The translations under genes were made by a program, and so were the position numbers. Positions 22,101 through 34,100 of a stretch of DNA of 64,000 nucleotides are shown here, piece by piece. Position 1 is the first letter of the stretch; each line of letters opens with the position of its first letter. The stretch comes from Rhynochetos jubatus (taxonomy: Eukaryota; Chordata; Aves; Eurypygiformes; Rhynochetidae), in assembly GCA_027574665.1 (NCBI GenBank), contig CM050666.1, positions 6,510,001 to 6,574,000 of the forward strand, in the 5' to 3' direction. Under the pieces are notes generated by a model that worked only from the letters and a program-made list of their open reading frames with translations, made no database searches and was not told the origin of the DNA.

Positions 22101-25100
22101 CTTACAGCCGTGTGTGAATTCTAGGGTTTTCCCTAAGGGAGTTGGGTAATCTGTGTGTGGCTGGTACCTGGGAAGGGGCATGTTGTGAAAGGAGGTGCTA
22201 GATTGTGATCTGTGGAATGAGCCTTGATGAAGACTCCCCCGTGGCCTCGTTACCCCACGCTGAAGCAGACAAGGAGAAACCAATCCTCTCCGGAGCCCCG
22301 GGAGGCTGCAGCCTGTCACCTGCGTGCCCACAGACTGTCTTGGGAGCCCTAGGGGCTGCTGATCCCTGGAGATTTTGCTGATGTCTGAGACCAGCCGTCA
22401 AACTGAAGAGTCACAGGCACGTATGTCAGCCTGGCGTGCGGAGCAGAGGGCGCGTCTGCCCCGTGCCAGTGTGACAGGAGCGTGGGCACCCAAACCCGAG
22501 ATGACTGAACCCACCCTGAAGAGGCCAAGAGCAGGGAACCAGCTTGTTTGAGGTGGGTGGTTTGAACCAAACAGTGGCCAAGGGCTCACCTCGGTGCTTT
22601 TGGCACTCAGGAGGGAGAAGGGGCAACACCTTAGTCCAAAGCCAACTGGTGATGCCAAACAAAAGCTTGCTTAGGCTCCAGTGGTGAATTGCTCCATGGG
22701 AACATGCTGTTCGGATGCTTTATTGAATTTTCAAGGAGCAGTTTTTCATTGGGGCTGAAATATGAGAGAGAACAGAGTGTTCCAAGTCAGTAAAAACGAA
22801 CAGAGCAACAGCTTTACAGGTTTGTGAGCGGCAAGAAAGGTTTATTTAATAATGGGGGAAAGGCCAGGACATAGCCCAGGGTATCAAGAAAGAATTAATC
22901 CAATTAACAAAATAAAACACAGGCTTAAGAAGAAATACTAATTGTAGCTGTCCAGCAGGTTGTGTGATACGGGTTATTTTTCCTTAAGTTTCAAGAAGCT
23001 CGCAAAATTGATCCCTCAAGGGCCTGAGATGTTAAATACGCACTTCCCCAGTGAGTAAAGCAGGTTGTTAATTAATTTTGTCTCTGGTTGCTGAGCCTTT
23101 GGGACTTGCGTGAAGTAGATGATTGTATGATAAATTTTGTATTGCCTCTGGGTGTGTCGTCTTCTCTAGGTGGCCTGTATTTCATTTTGTCCCTGTGCAG
23201 TAAATTTCTAGCCGTATGAGCAGAAAGACTGAGCCTGTTCTTGTTTTAAAGCAGGTTGCAAATACTTGTGCAATTAGAGACTTTCTGTTGTGTTTAGTGA
23301 AAGCTGTAGCAGGCAAGGGATGGATGAGGCGAGACGGGGGAGTTCAGGTTGGAACCTCCTGGTTGTGGCACCTTCCGCAAGTAGCAGGTGAGGCCGCTGA
23401 TGAGCTGGGGTTGTGCGGCTAAGAATTGTTTTTTCTCGTGTCAGTGGCTGCTGCAGAAGCACCGGCGCTGAAGCAGACACAAAATGCTGTTTTGTCGTGC
23501 CTGGGACACCTGCTCAGCTCCGGTCGCTTCTCCTCCGAGATGTGCTGGCTCTGCAGAACTCTGTTTTCCAGCCTATGCGAGAGCAGAAGGACACGTTGTC
23601 CTCTTGTGGACATAACATCTCTCAGATTGCTGTGGAATAAATGGCTCGGGCTGGGGCTGAAAAATCAGGCCACTGTTTGTGTAGGGGAGTGGGAAACAAG
23701 GGACCAGACTGATTCAGAAATAAAAAATTCAGATTTGACATCAGACCACGAAACAAACAGTTGAAGTAGAAGGTTAAAAGCTCTGTCGTGTCAGAAAACA
23801 GCATGGGATGTGGTCATTAAGCTTCACGTTCCAGCATCACGGTCTTTGAGGACACACGCAGAGCTGTAGGTGATTCCAGCTTTGTCTCTGTGCTGAACGA
23901 CTGGTATGGGGGGGCCTCTGCAGCGGAGGTTTGTTACTTCCCTCTGTGACCTGTTGGAAAACAAGTCTGAGATGAGCCATTGCAAGAGTCGGGTTAAACA
24001 CAACACGTCTGGGATTCATATGGATTCATAATCCTACTAAGGGCAGCACTGAAGGGGGGAAGAGTATCCCGGTAATTTCACCTTTGATCTTCTTCTCTGA
24101 GGTGTATGTGGCATGAAGATGAGGTGCAAGAGCCACAGAGCAGGACTTACCGTGACCAGTTCTCAGGCTGGATCCTCTCAAAAAGCGGTGTCTTCGGTTC
24201 TTTTGGCGTCAGCCCGGAGTAGTCTGTGGGGTGGTTATGGTGGTTCTGCTTTACACAGCGGTGCTTTTGGCCCAGTTGTGTCACAGTAAGCTGTTACCTT
24301 TGTCTAAACTTGCCCTGACACTGGAGTTCAGTCGTGAGCGTTTTGACCTGCGTGGAGTGCCCGTGTGAGGAAGCGGGGACACGTACACTCCCCGGTCCAT
24401 TGCCGGACTGTCACCCCATCGCCATCTCTGCTGCCGTGACGCGAAGGGACACAGAGGCTTGCACCCTGCGGGCACGGCCGCGTGTGGTACATCCGGCAGG
24501 CACACGCCGTTTCTCTTTCACCCGTTTTGCCCGCTGCTCCTCTTGTTTGCTTGTGTCTTCTCTCCTGCCACCTTTTTCCTCTCTTTTTTTCCCCCTTTCT
24601 TGCTCACATACACGCACAAAACGTTGTTTGTTTTTCATCTTGCCCTTTCTGTTCTCTCTCCCTCCAGACTTTCTTTGTTTCTACCTTATATTAATTCTAA
24701 TCCCCTTCCCTGGAAGTCAGGCTGCAGGGGTGAGTTTTCAATATCACTGCTTTGAAACAGACCTACTGGGGTTTGTAAGGGACGATGAGCTGCTAGCGGA
24801 GCAGTGCAGGAGCGTATCACTGACATCCCTGAAACCCGAGGAAGTAGAAGCAATCTTCAGGAGGTTGGTGGAAAGCCGGGCGTTTTGCTAGAGGAAGATA
24901 GGCAGCATAGAGATGTCTTGGGGTTTTTTGTTCTTTGCAAAAAGATTAAATGGATGATCTTTATCTTCCTCTTCATAGCAAGATCAAAACCTAATCTCTT
25001 TTGCTGATCTCTTCCACACAAACCAAACAAAATACACGAAGATTGCTGAAGGTGGAGAAAAAGCTTGGCTTTTGAAGCATATCCAAACCACCGAGAATCA

Positions 25101-26599
25101 CTCACTTTCCTTTCAAATGCAGCATTAGCAATAGAGCTCTAAATCAATGAAAGGTCTAAAATTAGATTATATTCCTGAGATCTGATGTGAATCACAAGTT
25201 AATCATATTTTCTTTCATTATCACTGTCTTTACCCTTTTATCCTGAGAAATTAGGTTTCTGGCTTGGAAACACAGTGACCTGTGAAGGCATGAGTCCCTG
25301 CTGGGTCAGGCCACACCAGATCACCTGTGGATGTGGTCCCCAAAATCTTTAGTGTTGGAGGTTCACGTTGCATCTGAAAGCGAGCCGGAGTGGTTTATCA
25401 GGTAGTGCTGTGTCTGTTTCCCCCAGCCCTCTGATGTTTCAAGTAGCTCTTTTCTTAAATTAATGAGAAAATACTACTGCTAAAGCTTGCTAAATAAGGT
25501 TTAAAACCCACTCTGGAAGTGCCAGGGTAGGACAGCAGCAATTCTCTGGGCTGTGACACGATGTTTTTCTGGCTGGTTGCAGTTGAGGACTGATGCCGAC
25601 CTGAATCTGTGGGTGCAACAAACACTATGGACAATGCAGGTGGAATGAATTATGGACACTGTGGACAAAGCAGGTGGTTTGATTACAGGGTAGAGATTTC
25701 TGTGAACCCAAACAATGGTGCTGCAGGAGGGGAACCTGCAGAGACCCTTGCAGAGTGTGAATACTCAATGGGAAGGGCCTCAGAGATGTCACTGTGTGAC
25801 ATACCTGGAACCATTCTCCCTGCCGCTGATCACATTCCAGCAGCTGTGCACTCCAGGGACAGCCTGGGAGTGGCAACAGCGCGGTGACCACACACGCTGG
25901 CAGCATAGCCCCCGTGTGAATGCAGGTTCGTGCCGTCCGGAGCAGCGTATGGGTGCAGCATGCTTTTGTGGCAGAGTACGTGAGGGTGGGCAGCACGTGA
26001 TGGCTCACGGCGTCTGTTTGTGGTCGGAGGCAGACAGGTGAATGTGGGAAGGCTCCTCCACCTTTCCTCTGCAGCCACAGCACTTGCCAGGGTGTAATTA
26101 GCAGGGCGCTCGTGTTTCAGGGCAGACTACTGAGCAGCTGCTGAAGTGCCAGCTCAGTTGGCAGCCTCGAAAACAAAACATCCCTTGTTTCTCATCACCA
26201 CTGTGAAATACTGCCTTCCGAAACCTTGGGTTTGGCCCTGCAGCTTTCAGGAGAGACAAAATGTGAGATTTTTGCCAATGATGTATTCTTCTAGGTCGGT
26301 TCAATATCCGTTATCAATTTAGTGTACCGCTTTAATGAGATTTGGCTTTTTCCATCTCCTCCGTAGAGCTGCTTACTTAGCCTGTGTGGTTTGTGTTTTG
26401 GTTTATTTTAAAGGAAACTACAAGTGGAGAAGTTGAATGTTTGCTTCAGCTGAAGAGAATATTTCCCAGGTCCTAGTGGGAAAGGTGAAAAAGCGAACCG
26501 GAGGATGTTGCTAGTAGGTACGTACATGACAGGAAGCCATGACTAGCAGCGTGATTGTCAACAGGAAACAAAAAGTCACAGCCAACGTGACGCTGCCAT

Positions 26600-26955
26600 A
26601 CAATACACTTTCTGTGTCGTGTCGCCTGCTGGACTTCGTGGCCTGGAGAGCAGCGTATGTCTACGTGAGATACTCTCCTATCCGTTCCTCCGCTGGAGTT
26701 TGAATTGTCCTGAGTCTGGTTAACCTGCTTTGCTGGAGTTGGCAAGCCCTGGGTTTTTTCCTTGACACCCGCCACCATAAAGAACTGGAACAGCTATGGG
26801 GAGAAAAGGGTGCGTGTGAGCAGCCTTCACACACTGCCAGCCGCGTGCTCTTCAGGCCCCAGGCAGCTTCGAGGCGTCTTGGCTGTTCAGTGCTCTGCAG
26901 ATATGAACGCTGAGCTTTTCTGGCACGTTCTCGCATTGGCCTGGTCGCTCTCACC
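26600..26955 (+). other. ADORA2A: 5'UTR portion of the ADORA2A start-codon exon
   Basis: This is the sequence immediately upstream of the ADORA2A start codon. The frame of the receptor is closed by an in-frame TGA about 45 nt upstream of the ATG, so no longer N-terminus is possible in this exon. Several AG dinucleotides could serve as the splice acceptor: CTTCAG near 26,850, and TTCAG and CTGCAG near 26,890-26,900. Another lies after the pyrimidine tract at about 26,755-26,780. I cannot choose between them, so the left edge is approximate. A 19-codon upstream ORF at 26,903-26,962 overlaps the receptor start. Confidence 0.6.
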
Positions 26956-26962
26956 ATGCTAG
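26903..26962 (+). CDS. upstream ORF overlapping the ADORA2A start codon (19 codons)
   Basis: ATG at 26,903 opens a 19-codon frame that ends with TAG at 26,960-26,962. The TAG lies immediately after the receptor's ATG (26,956-26,958) and in a different frame. The context is G at -3 and A at +4, which is moderate. The short peptide ([19 protein letters not shown]) resembles a small hydrophobic leader, but no function should be read into it. Mammalian ADORA2A mRNAs are known to carry upstream ORFs that dampen receptor translation, one of them overlapping the receptor frame, so a regulatory role by leaky scanning or reinitiation is plausible. If the splice acceptor is the CTGCAG ending at about 26,900, the uORF still lies in the exon. 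Confidence 0.45.
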   Translation: MNAELFWHVLALAWSLSPC

Positions 26963-27305
26963 TACATGGGAAAGAAGACTTCCTCTCAGACATAGCTTAC
27001 ATCATCCTGGAACTGGTCATTGCGGTGCTGGCCATCCTGGGGAACATCCTGGTCTGCTGGGCGGTCTATCTGAACAGCAACTTGCAGAACGTCACCAACT
27101 ATTTTGTGGTGTCCCTGGCTGCTGCCGACATTGCCGTGGGCGTGCTGGCAATCCCCTTTGCCATCACCATCAGCACTGGCTTCTGTGCCTTCTTCTATGG
27201 CTGCCTCTTCATCGCCTGCTTCGTCCTGGTCTTGACGCAGAGTTCCATCTTCAGCCTCCTCGCTATTGCCATTGACAGAATCATTGCCATCCGCATACCC
27301 CTCAG
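26956..27305 (+). CDS. ADORA2A: adenosine receptor A2A, coding exon 1 (residues 1-116 and part of 117)
   Basis: This exon encodes the N-terminus through TM3 of the adenosine A2A receptor, a class A GPCR in the plasma membrane that couples to Gs and raises cAMP on binding extracellular adenosine. The ATG context is favourable (A at -3). Residues 18-37 are TM1 ([12 protein letters not shown]). TM2 carries the sodium-site Asp in AAADIAVG, and TM3 contains [16 protein letters not shown]. The match to human A2A is close to residue-for-residue through these helices. The N-terminus is about six residues longer than in human. Two deviations stand out. The TM3-end motif is DRI instead of DRY (residues 107-109). 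The human Cys74 position is Phe (FCAFFYGC, residues 76-83), while the flanking Cys71 and Cys77 equivalents are kept. The exon ends CTCAG|GTAAGC, a strong donor splitting an Arg codon after its second base. A2B is excluded because NLQNVTNY and AIRIPLR are A2A-type. Confidence 0.97.
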
Positions 27306-28813
27306 GTAAGCGCCGGTTGGGCTGGGGGGACGGAGCGGGGCTGCGTTGGTGAGGGATGGACGTCAGGGAAAGCAACAGGCCTGGAGGTGAATTGAGGAAG
27401 GAAAAGCTAAATGAGGAGCAGAGCTTTTTCCCCTTGCAATTTGAAAAAACCCTTTTCTAGGTTTGAAGGCTGCCTCGGCTGCTGGGTTTTCTGGTCACTC
27501 CTTTTTCCAGTTCCTTCCTCTCCTCGTCTGGTGTGTGCCCACGGCATCGCTCCCATGCTGCCTGGGAGCTGCCGTTCCATAGACAGGATCGTGCGGTAAC
27601 CTCAATAACCTGCGCTCTGATCCGGAGCCAGCGGCACCGGAAGGATCACCGTGGGGAAGGGGAGCTAAAGCAACACGTGGTGGAGGGCAGAAAGGGGGTG
27701 AGGGCAACTTCTCTCCTTCCCCATCAGGGGCTCTGCCGGCAGCTGTAGCAGCAGCATTGTGGAGGCTGTGGATGGGGGTTTTCTCCTGGGGGTCTGTTAA
27801 ACGTGAAGGGAGGAGAAGGGGCAGGCTGTGAAGAAACAGGCCCTAGGAAGGTTTAACTAGCTTAGGTGCAGCCTCTTGGAAGCCAAGCATGTCGAGGTCA
27901 AGGCAGAGGCTTCACCCAACCTGCAGAAGGTTATTCTGTGGTCTCTGCTCTGGAGGTTAAAGGAAGGAAAAGACATGTCAGTAGTAGTCCTTGAAAGCTG
28001 AATATGACAAGCTTTTACTCTGTGTGCAACCAGGGAGACTGGTGTGGGACACGGAGAAGTTTTGCCACACGCACACTACTCAGTCCCCCCGAAGCACGTT
28101 GTTGCGACAGGCTCTATTTGACCGGGCGCGGAGCAGCGTTCGTTTCGTGGGCTGGGTTTGAACGCTTCGTGACAATGCTTCCGAGACAGCCAGTCAGCTC
28201 AAAAGATGGAGAGGAAGCGCCAGGAGAGGCCGGTGCAGGCAGCGTGTAGGAGTCTCCTTCCTTCCCGTCTTGTCCTTAGGAGGACGCAGCACCTCTCAGG
28301 AATGGAAAGCCTTGCTTCCTATTCTGCTGAACAAGAAGTGTAGCTGCAAAGATGGAACAGATTTCTGATTGTTGTGCTCTCAGGTTTGAGTTTTTGGGCA
28401 TCCTCCCTCCTATTGAGCTTCAATTACTTGTGCAATATAGTTTTGTCTCCGGTGAAAACTTTGGTCATCCAGCACTTATGTCAATTAACACAAACCTCCC
28501 CTTCAAAACTAGAAAGCTTTCTTTTCCCTAGGGCTGCGGAGATTACCTTTCCATGCGGAGCAGTGCAGCACAGTCTTTCCTGAAGTCTTGTCCGAGCAAG
28601 CTTGTGCTGCCATAACATTACCATTAATTCTTGGTTTCCAAACCTATAATCGTACCTCTCTTTTCGCTGGGCTTGTAAGGAACAGCTAATCCATTCCATT
28701 GTGAGAAACCCATTGACATTGGCTGCCGGTAAATCGGACTGCCTTCGCTTTGCTACAGTTCCACATATAGCTGGTTTCAGTTTATAAACCAAAATAATGA
28801 TAAATGGTACAAA

Positions 28814-28905
28814 GAATCATACAGAATTGTTCTGGTTGGAAAAGGCCTTTAAGGTCACCGAGTCCAACCGCCAACACGTAGAGTGGCCTTGGGAGCTTGC
28901 CTCTG
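28814..28905 (-). mobile_element. CR1 LINE 3'-end fragment
   Basis: The run AATCATACAGAATTGTTCTG, then GGTTGGAAAAGGCCTTTAAG, then GTCACCGAGTCCAACC is the reverse complement of a CR1 3' terminus, the most common interspersed repeat in birds. It is a short 5'-truncated remnant of about 90 bp. It lies in the ADORA2A intron, antisense to the gene. Confidence 0.9.
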
Positions 28906-30921
28906 CAACTATTTTGAGAAGGGCTAATGTCTAATTCATCTCTCATGAGCTAACTGGGAAGACCTTTGCTGACGGTTTAAGCGCTCTTATTGCTAGAGAG
29001 TGACTTGCCAGGAAAAGGAGTTTTAAAAGTCTGGATTGGTGCCCATTTTGGGGGGTGTCATGGTAACTATATTGTCTTGAAAATCTAATTTCCTGGTACA
29101 GCCAAGGTAAAATGTCTTTTAGAAAAATCAGACTCCATCAGCGCTGGGCTCTGTACCGGTTTCACTACTTTGTTTTTGAAAAAACAGCACACCCTTACGC
29201 CCCGGAACCAGTGGAGTTGGTTGGCTGCAGATGCCCCCAGGTAGATCCCTGGGTTCATCCCCCTTCTTGTCCTCTGCTGGTTTGTCCTCTTACAGTGGGA
29301 GCAAAGAACTTGTCAGTTGTGTTTGCCCGTAAGAACTGAGGGATGAGTAAGCATTAGATCTATAGCCTCAGGCATGCTGAGAAAGTGAAAGCTGATTAGC
29401 TCAAGAGGGAAATGCGATATGGTTCAGACTGCTCACCTCCTCGTTTTTTTCTTCTGCTAATATCTGGGTGTCTCAACAATGTGTCAAACCACTGGAAGGA
29501 AAGTTTTGCCGCTAAAGATGTGATGTTTTCAGCCCATCCGCTAGTGCCTGGGAAAGCCTCTTCTCTCCTCCTCAGAGGCCAAGAAAGGTAACACCAGGCA
29601 TTCCTAAGATTCAGTAGTTGAATGCTCTTAAATAATAAGTCAGACTTCCTGCACTCTAGTGAATCCGAAAAGGGCCAAAACTAATTTTTTCTCCTCCTCC
29701 TTAACAGTTTCAAGTCTGACCTGCCCTAGGGACGGTAGCTGCCTGGCTCAGTGGATACGTGTGTGGATGTGTATTCCCACACCAATAAACTGGCGGTATC
29801 AAGCAGGCAGAAGAGTGGGATTTCTGATGCTGCTTGGGTTTGGACACCTCAGTGCATAATTAGTGTTAGCTTTGGAATGATTTTTCTGCGGGTAATAGAC
29901 CCTCCCTCAAAAATTTGCAGTGAGGGAAGACATCTATAGGTAAAATTTAAAAATACTTAAACCCCAGTTTGTGGACACCTTATGGGCTCTACCTTCCAAA
30001 CGATTAAACCAGAGTGAAGGATTTGATAAACTTGCCAAAAGTTCTCAAACACTTTGCTTGCTTCGGCCGGATTTTATACACACGTAGCATTCTGCCCGCG
30101 GCAATAAAGCACTCCCAAGGAAGTGAGTCCGAGCTGTTGTTCGGCCTAGGATGAAATCCAAACTGTGTCTCTCACATGGCAGGTACCCGCAAACCTGCGC
30201 TGGCTGATATAAAACCCCTGGGTGTTCTAAACAAAACTGGCTGCGAGTCTGAGCACCGGGATGAAGTCAGGGGCTGAGAACAATTGTCGCTTTCCAGGCT
30301 CTTTGGTGCCAGCGAGTGCTCTGCAGGCACCGTGCCCAGCCACGTGTCCTCGTGCAGGCACTTGTGGCACAGATACTCCCGTGGTGAAGGACAGGTAGCT
30401 CCAGTGCGCTGGAAAGAGAGGAGTTTTTCCTGCTGCAGCCCAATGAAACGTTTTCTCAGGTTACTGCTCGCTCTGTGTGCTGGACTCGGGTATTCACCAG
30501 TGGCACAAATGCTGGGGCAGGTCCTAGAGTGCCAACCACACTAGCTTGCTGCAGTGCAGCCCTTTTCCTCTGATGGCAGTGGCTTTGGGGGTGATTGACT
30601 GCCTAAGCTGCAGGGATGCCTCTCCGGGAAAGCGTTACTAAGGCACAGCTCCCTGGTGCTTGGACACCAGGACACTGGGACAGATTTATCCAACGTAGCG
30701 GTGACTGGGACTGCAGCTCTGAGTTGGCACTGGGGTGACAGGTTGCGTTTCTGCCTGAGGCTAGGGGAGCAGGACGTGAAGAACTGGCTTTGTAAGAGTC
30801 TGGGGTGGGAAGGAAAAGGGAGATGAATGAAAATCCTGAATAAAGTACAGGACATGGAAGGGACCTTTGTGCTGAGAGCAGTCTGTTCCAGCAGTTGCTC
30901 TCATTCTCTAGGGTCGCCTCC

Positions 30922-30947
30922 TCAGATGCTCATATATGAGCATCTGA
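30922..30947. repeat. perfect 26-bp palindrome
   Basis: Two 13-nt arms (TCAGATGCTCATA and its exact reverse complement) meet with no spacer, with centre TATA-like ATATAT. Symmetry breaks immediately outside the arms. It could be a cruciform-forming site, a dimeric protein-binding site or chance. It lies in the ADORA2A intron. Confidence 0.9.
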
Positions 30948-31059
30948 ATCAGTGAATCAGGGATTTAATGCTTTATTGTCACTTTGAGCCATAACCAGAC
31001 CTACTTCTTTCCCTGGTCATTGTAAAAGACTTTGTGAGAAGCATCTCCTGCATGTGCTC

Positions 31060-31140
31060 ATAGGATGGAATAGAGTAGAATGGAATATTTCAGTTGGAAG
31101 GAACAGGCAGCGGTCAACTAGTCCAACTGTGTCAAAAAGA
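31060..31140 (-). mobile_element. CR1 LINE 3'-end fragment
   Basis: The blocks GGAATAGAGTAGAATGGAAT, ATTTCAGTTGGAAGGAAC and GTCAACTAGTCCAACTG match the reverse-complemented 3' end of an avian CR1 subfamily. The copy is short and diverged, and sits in the ADORA2A intron antisense to the gene. Confidence 0.8.
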
Positions 31141-34100
31141 TTATGAGCAGATTCTGCCTAATATGAAAGAAGAAGGATTTACTTCCTCCTCTGGACAAGC
31201 ACGGCCATGGCTTTGAAAGCAGTGCCAGTTGTCTATGGCTTCCTGGGTAGTGCAACTTGCTGGTACCCAGATTTTCGGCCGGAAACTGATCAGAATGGTC
31301 CCTGCCCACTGCCGTTGCTTCTGCAGTTTAGAGCCCTGTGCCCACCAGTGGGATCCCACCCTACCCTGTCTCCATAGCACAGACAAGCACCCGTTAGCAC
31401 CTGGTAGTAGGGGAGAAAGTTTCTTGACTGAGAGTTCTGGGAACAGGTTGTTTCGGTGGTGCATGGGAAGGTCTGGGTTTGGTTTCTTGCTCTGCCACAA
31501 GATTTCCTGGATGATCTCATTTCCAGACATACGTAGTAGGGACAGAATATCCTCCTTTTGTCTTGCCCCCTAGGACTGCAGCTGCCGGAGGGGCGGTCTG
31601 CTGAGGGACGTGTTCGGTGAGCAGTGGTTTGCAGGGATTCGTTAAAAACCATTGAGCACTGCTGGAAGTGAGACGGAAGCCCTGTCCCCTCCACCCTGAG
31701 CACCGGCTTTCTGGTGTGATGCAGTAAAGGTGGCTGAAACGTGCTCCCCACGTGGCGGAGCCAACTAGCCGAGACGTGCAGTGTTGTCTTGGGTGGGTGT
31801 GGACGGCAAGCAGCAGGCTGGGTGGGTGCTGCGGCGATGAGTTACACCAGCTACGTGTCGTGCAACGCATGGAAAGACTTTAACTTCTACCAGCGGCCCT
31901 GTGATTCTTACACCGGCTGGCTTCCACCCAGCTTCGTGGTTTACGAGTTAGACTGGGGAGGTACTACGCGTGGTGCAGGAATCGTCGTCTCGATGACACC
32001 CAGCTTAGAGCAAGGACCCGGAAGCGTCACATCCTCAGCCAACGTACTTTGGGCAGCACAGCTGAGCTGTGCATAACCAAGGGCAGCTGTGGGCCGGGAG
32101 TCCCTTGGCCAACCTGATGGTTGGGAGAGTGGCGGCATAGGGGAAATCATTTTGGGGCAAACATCCACAGTTTCTGATGTTTGCAAAAGTGGGTTTTGTT
32201 CTCTGGAGGAGTCTGGCGCCCCCGCGCCCCCGCTCGGTTCCACCGTGAGCGTCCCTGTGCTCTGCACTGATGTTTTTTGTGTCTGGAATTTCACAAGTAG
32301 AAGTCGTTTGTGTAGCAAGTCCAGTATTTCCAGGGAGCGTGAGAACTGCTTGTGCACAGGCAATCCAGCGCTGTCTGGACACATCAGACGTGCCACAAAG
32401 TCACCCGCCAAGTATGCAGAGCGCGGGCCGAAGGTGTGACCGGCTCCTTTCAGCAGGCCGTGTCTTCCGCTTAGGTGCCAGCAACCCGCGGTGCGTGGGA
32501 TGCTTCCTGGGAGCCCTGAACCTCCCATGTGGAGCTGTACAGCACCGGGGTGCAGAGGGTAGCTGTGCCCTGGCTGCTGCGAGCCTAGGAAGGTGCCCAG
32601 ACAGGTGCACAAACTCTTAGTGCCGGCCTGATGACCTAAGTGGACAAGAGGAGTGAGCGCAGGGAAGTCCAGCTGGACGATAACCCTACCTCGGACAAGT
32701 CAGCCTGCGGTGGGTCCTAGAAATCAAGCTCTCCCAAGCGAATGGCCACTTCTCAGCGGGCACCTGGCCGAGATAGTGCCATATGCTATGTGACGAGATG
32801 CTGCGGGTTTTCTCTGTTAAGCCCTGGAGATGCTGAGCGAGGCGTTACGGCAACGCGCCGACCGATAGGATGGTAATTCCCACTGCCAGCACAGTGCGCT
32901 GCAGCTGGGGAGCAGGAGGCTGCTTGGGTTAAGTGCTGTTCCTAAGCCTTGTAAAGTTTCTTGCTCAGGGATCCCCAGAGGGTAAGAGGGAGGGAGAAGC
33001 GGGGGGTGTTTGCCGGGAGCAGTAATGAATATATTTTTAGTGGAAGGGAAGGGACATCTCTAGTCGTGGGATAACAGCTGCACGATTTCAAAATTCCTCT
33101 GACAAGATGTAGCCGATTCCAGGGCTGCAGGGTTTTGAGGGGTTTGTTTTGTTTTTTGTTTTTCCAAGCTTCAAGTGCCTTCAGCCAGTCTCTGGCTCCC
33201 CGAGTGTACTTTTCGAAGGGCAGATGCTGTTTTGCTGTGTTGCTGAGGTCTGGACGTGAGCGGTTCTCTGCTGCCATCCGCGCTGCACCCTTAGCATCCT
33301 CTAGGCATTGAGCAGGATCCACATCTTGCTGAAGAAACCTTTTTATTTCTCAGAATCAGCTGTTTCTCTTCCTCATTTCTGGAAGCGCATTTTGAGTACT
33401 GGGAATTGTGTGGGTAGCTCTCTCACCCACTCCCTCTTTTGTGATGTTGAAATGCAGCGGAGGAAGGGAGACTCAACCCTGCCGGGTCTTGTGTGGAGCC
33501 GGGTTTCTTCCAAGGCCCATCAGCAGGGATTTCAAGCACGTGCAGGATCGCCATTCTGTGCTGTGCCCGGCAAAAGCAGCCTCCCTCCTCCCCTGCCTGG
33601 AACTTGCGTTGGGATAGGAGCAGGAACCTCCGGGAGTAACCGTTTCACTGGGAGATGGAAAGATTTCTACGGCTTGTTGGATTATTTTTTTAATGTTTGT
33701 TTGCTGGGAGATTCTGGGGACAGAGGGAGAAGGAGCACTGGGTAAACACTGGGAGCCCAGCGCTACCGTTGTCCCATCGCAGACACACGGGGTCAAGTAC
33801 AGTGTGGGACCCGCGCTGGACGGTGTGGGAATCCGGCCTTGTGCCTTCCATGCTAAGCATTACCAAGGGAAGGAAGTTGCGTTGAAATGTTAAACTGTTG
33901 CCCTGATGTACGTTTTCAGAGGGCAGAACTGGTGGAGTCAGCTCAGGACTCCAGTAACCTGCGAGGCCTTGGGAACTGGCCGGTATTTCAAACAAACAAA
34001 GGTCCCTGGCTGCGCTGTTAGGTTCTTACCATGTTAATTATTGTCTCTTTCAACAGAGCTTGGAGAATTTACTGCTCAGAGCACTGGCTTCAGCCAGGCA

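Larger units (their letters stand above)
11451..26600. other. presumed 5' intron or intergenic DNA upstream of ADORA2A coding exons
   Basis: No recognisable coding exon lies here. The interval holds an old CR1-like fragment at about 14,485-14,700 and a smaller GC-rich, CpG-containing patch at about 18,800-19,190. It also has a perfect 12-bp hairpin at 21,399-21,428 and one exon-like open segment at 20,001-20,275 that I cannot assign. If transcription starts in the CpG island near 11 kb, this whole interval is the first intron of ADORA2A. Confidence 0.5.

Noticed and set aside
24334-24891. 185-codon open frame with a coding-looking acidic C-terminal part
   Set aside because: It crosses a long T/C-rich stretch that could be a polypyrimidine tract, and I could not link it to any family or gene model.
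25285-25345. Stretch resembling the CTGGGTCAGGCCA motif of some old amniote repeats
   Set aside because: Only a single short block matches from memory, which is not enough to call a repeat family.
29220-29265. GGGTTCATCCC resembling a tRNA B box
   Set aside because: It has a mismatch to the B-box consensus, no A box at the right distance, and no cloverleaf can be formed.
31834-31965. Short coding-looking frame beginning MSYTSYVSCNAWKDF in the ADORA2A intron
   Set aside because: No family match, no flanking splice sites that fit, and it is short. Treated as chance.
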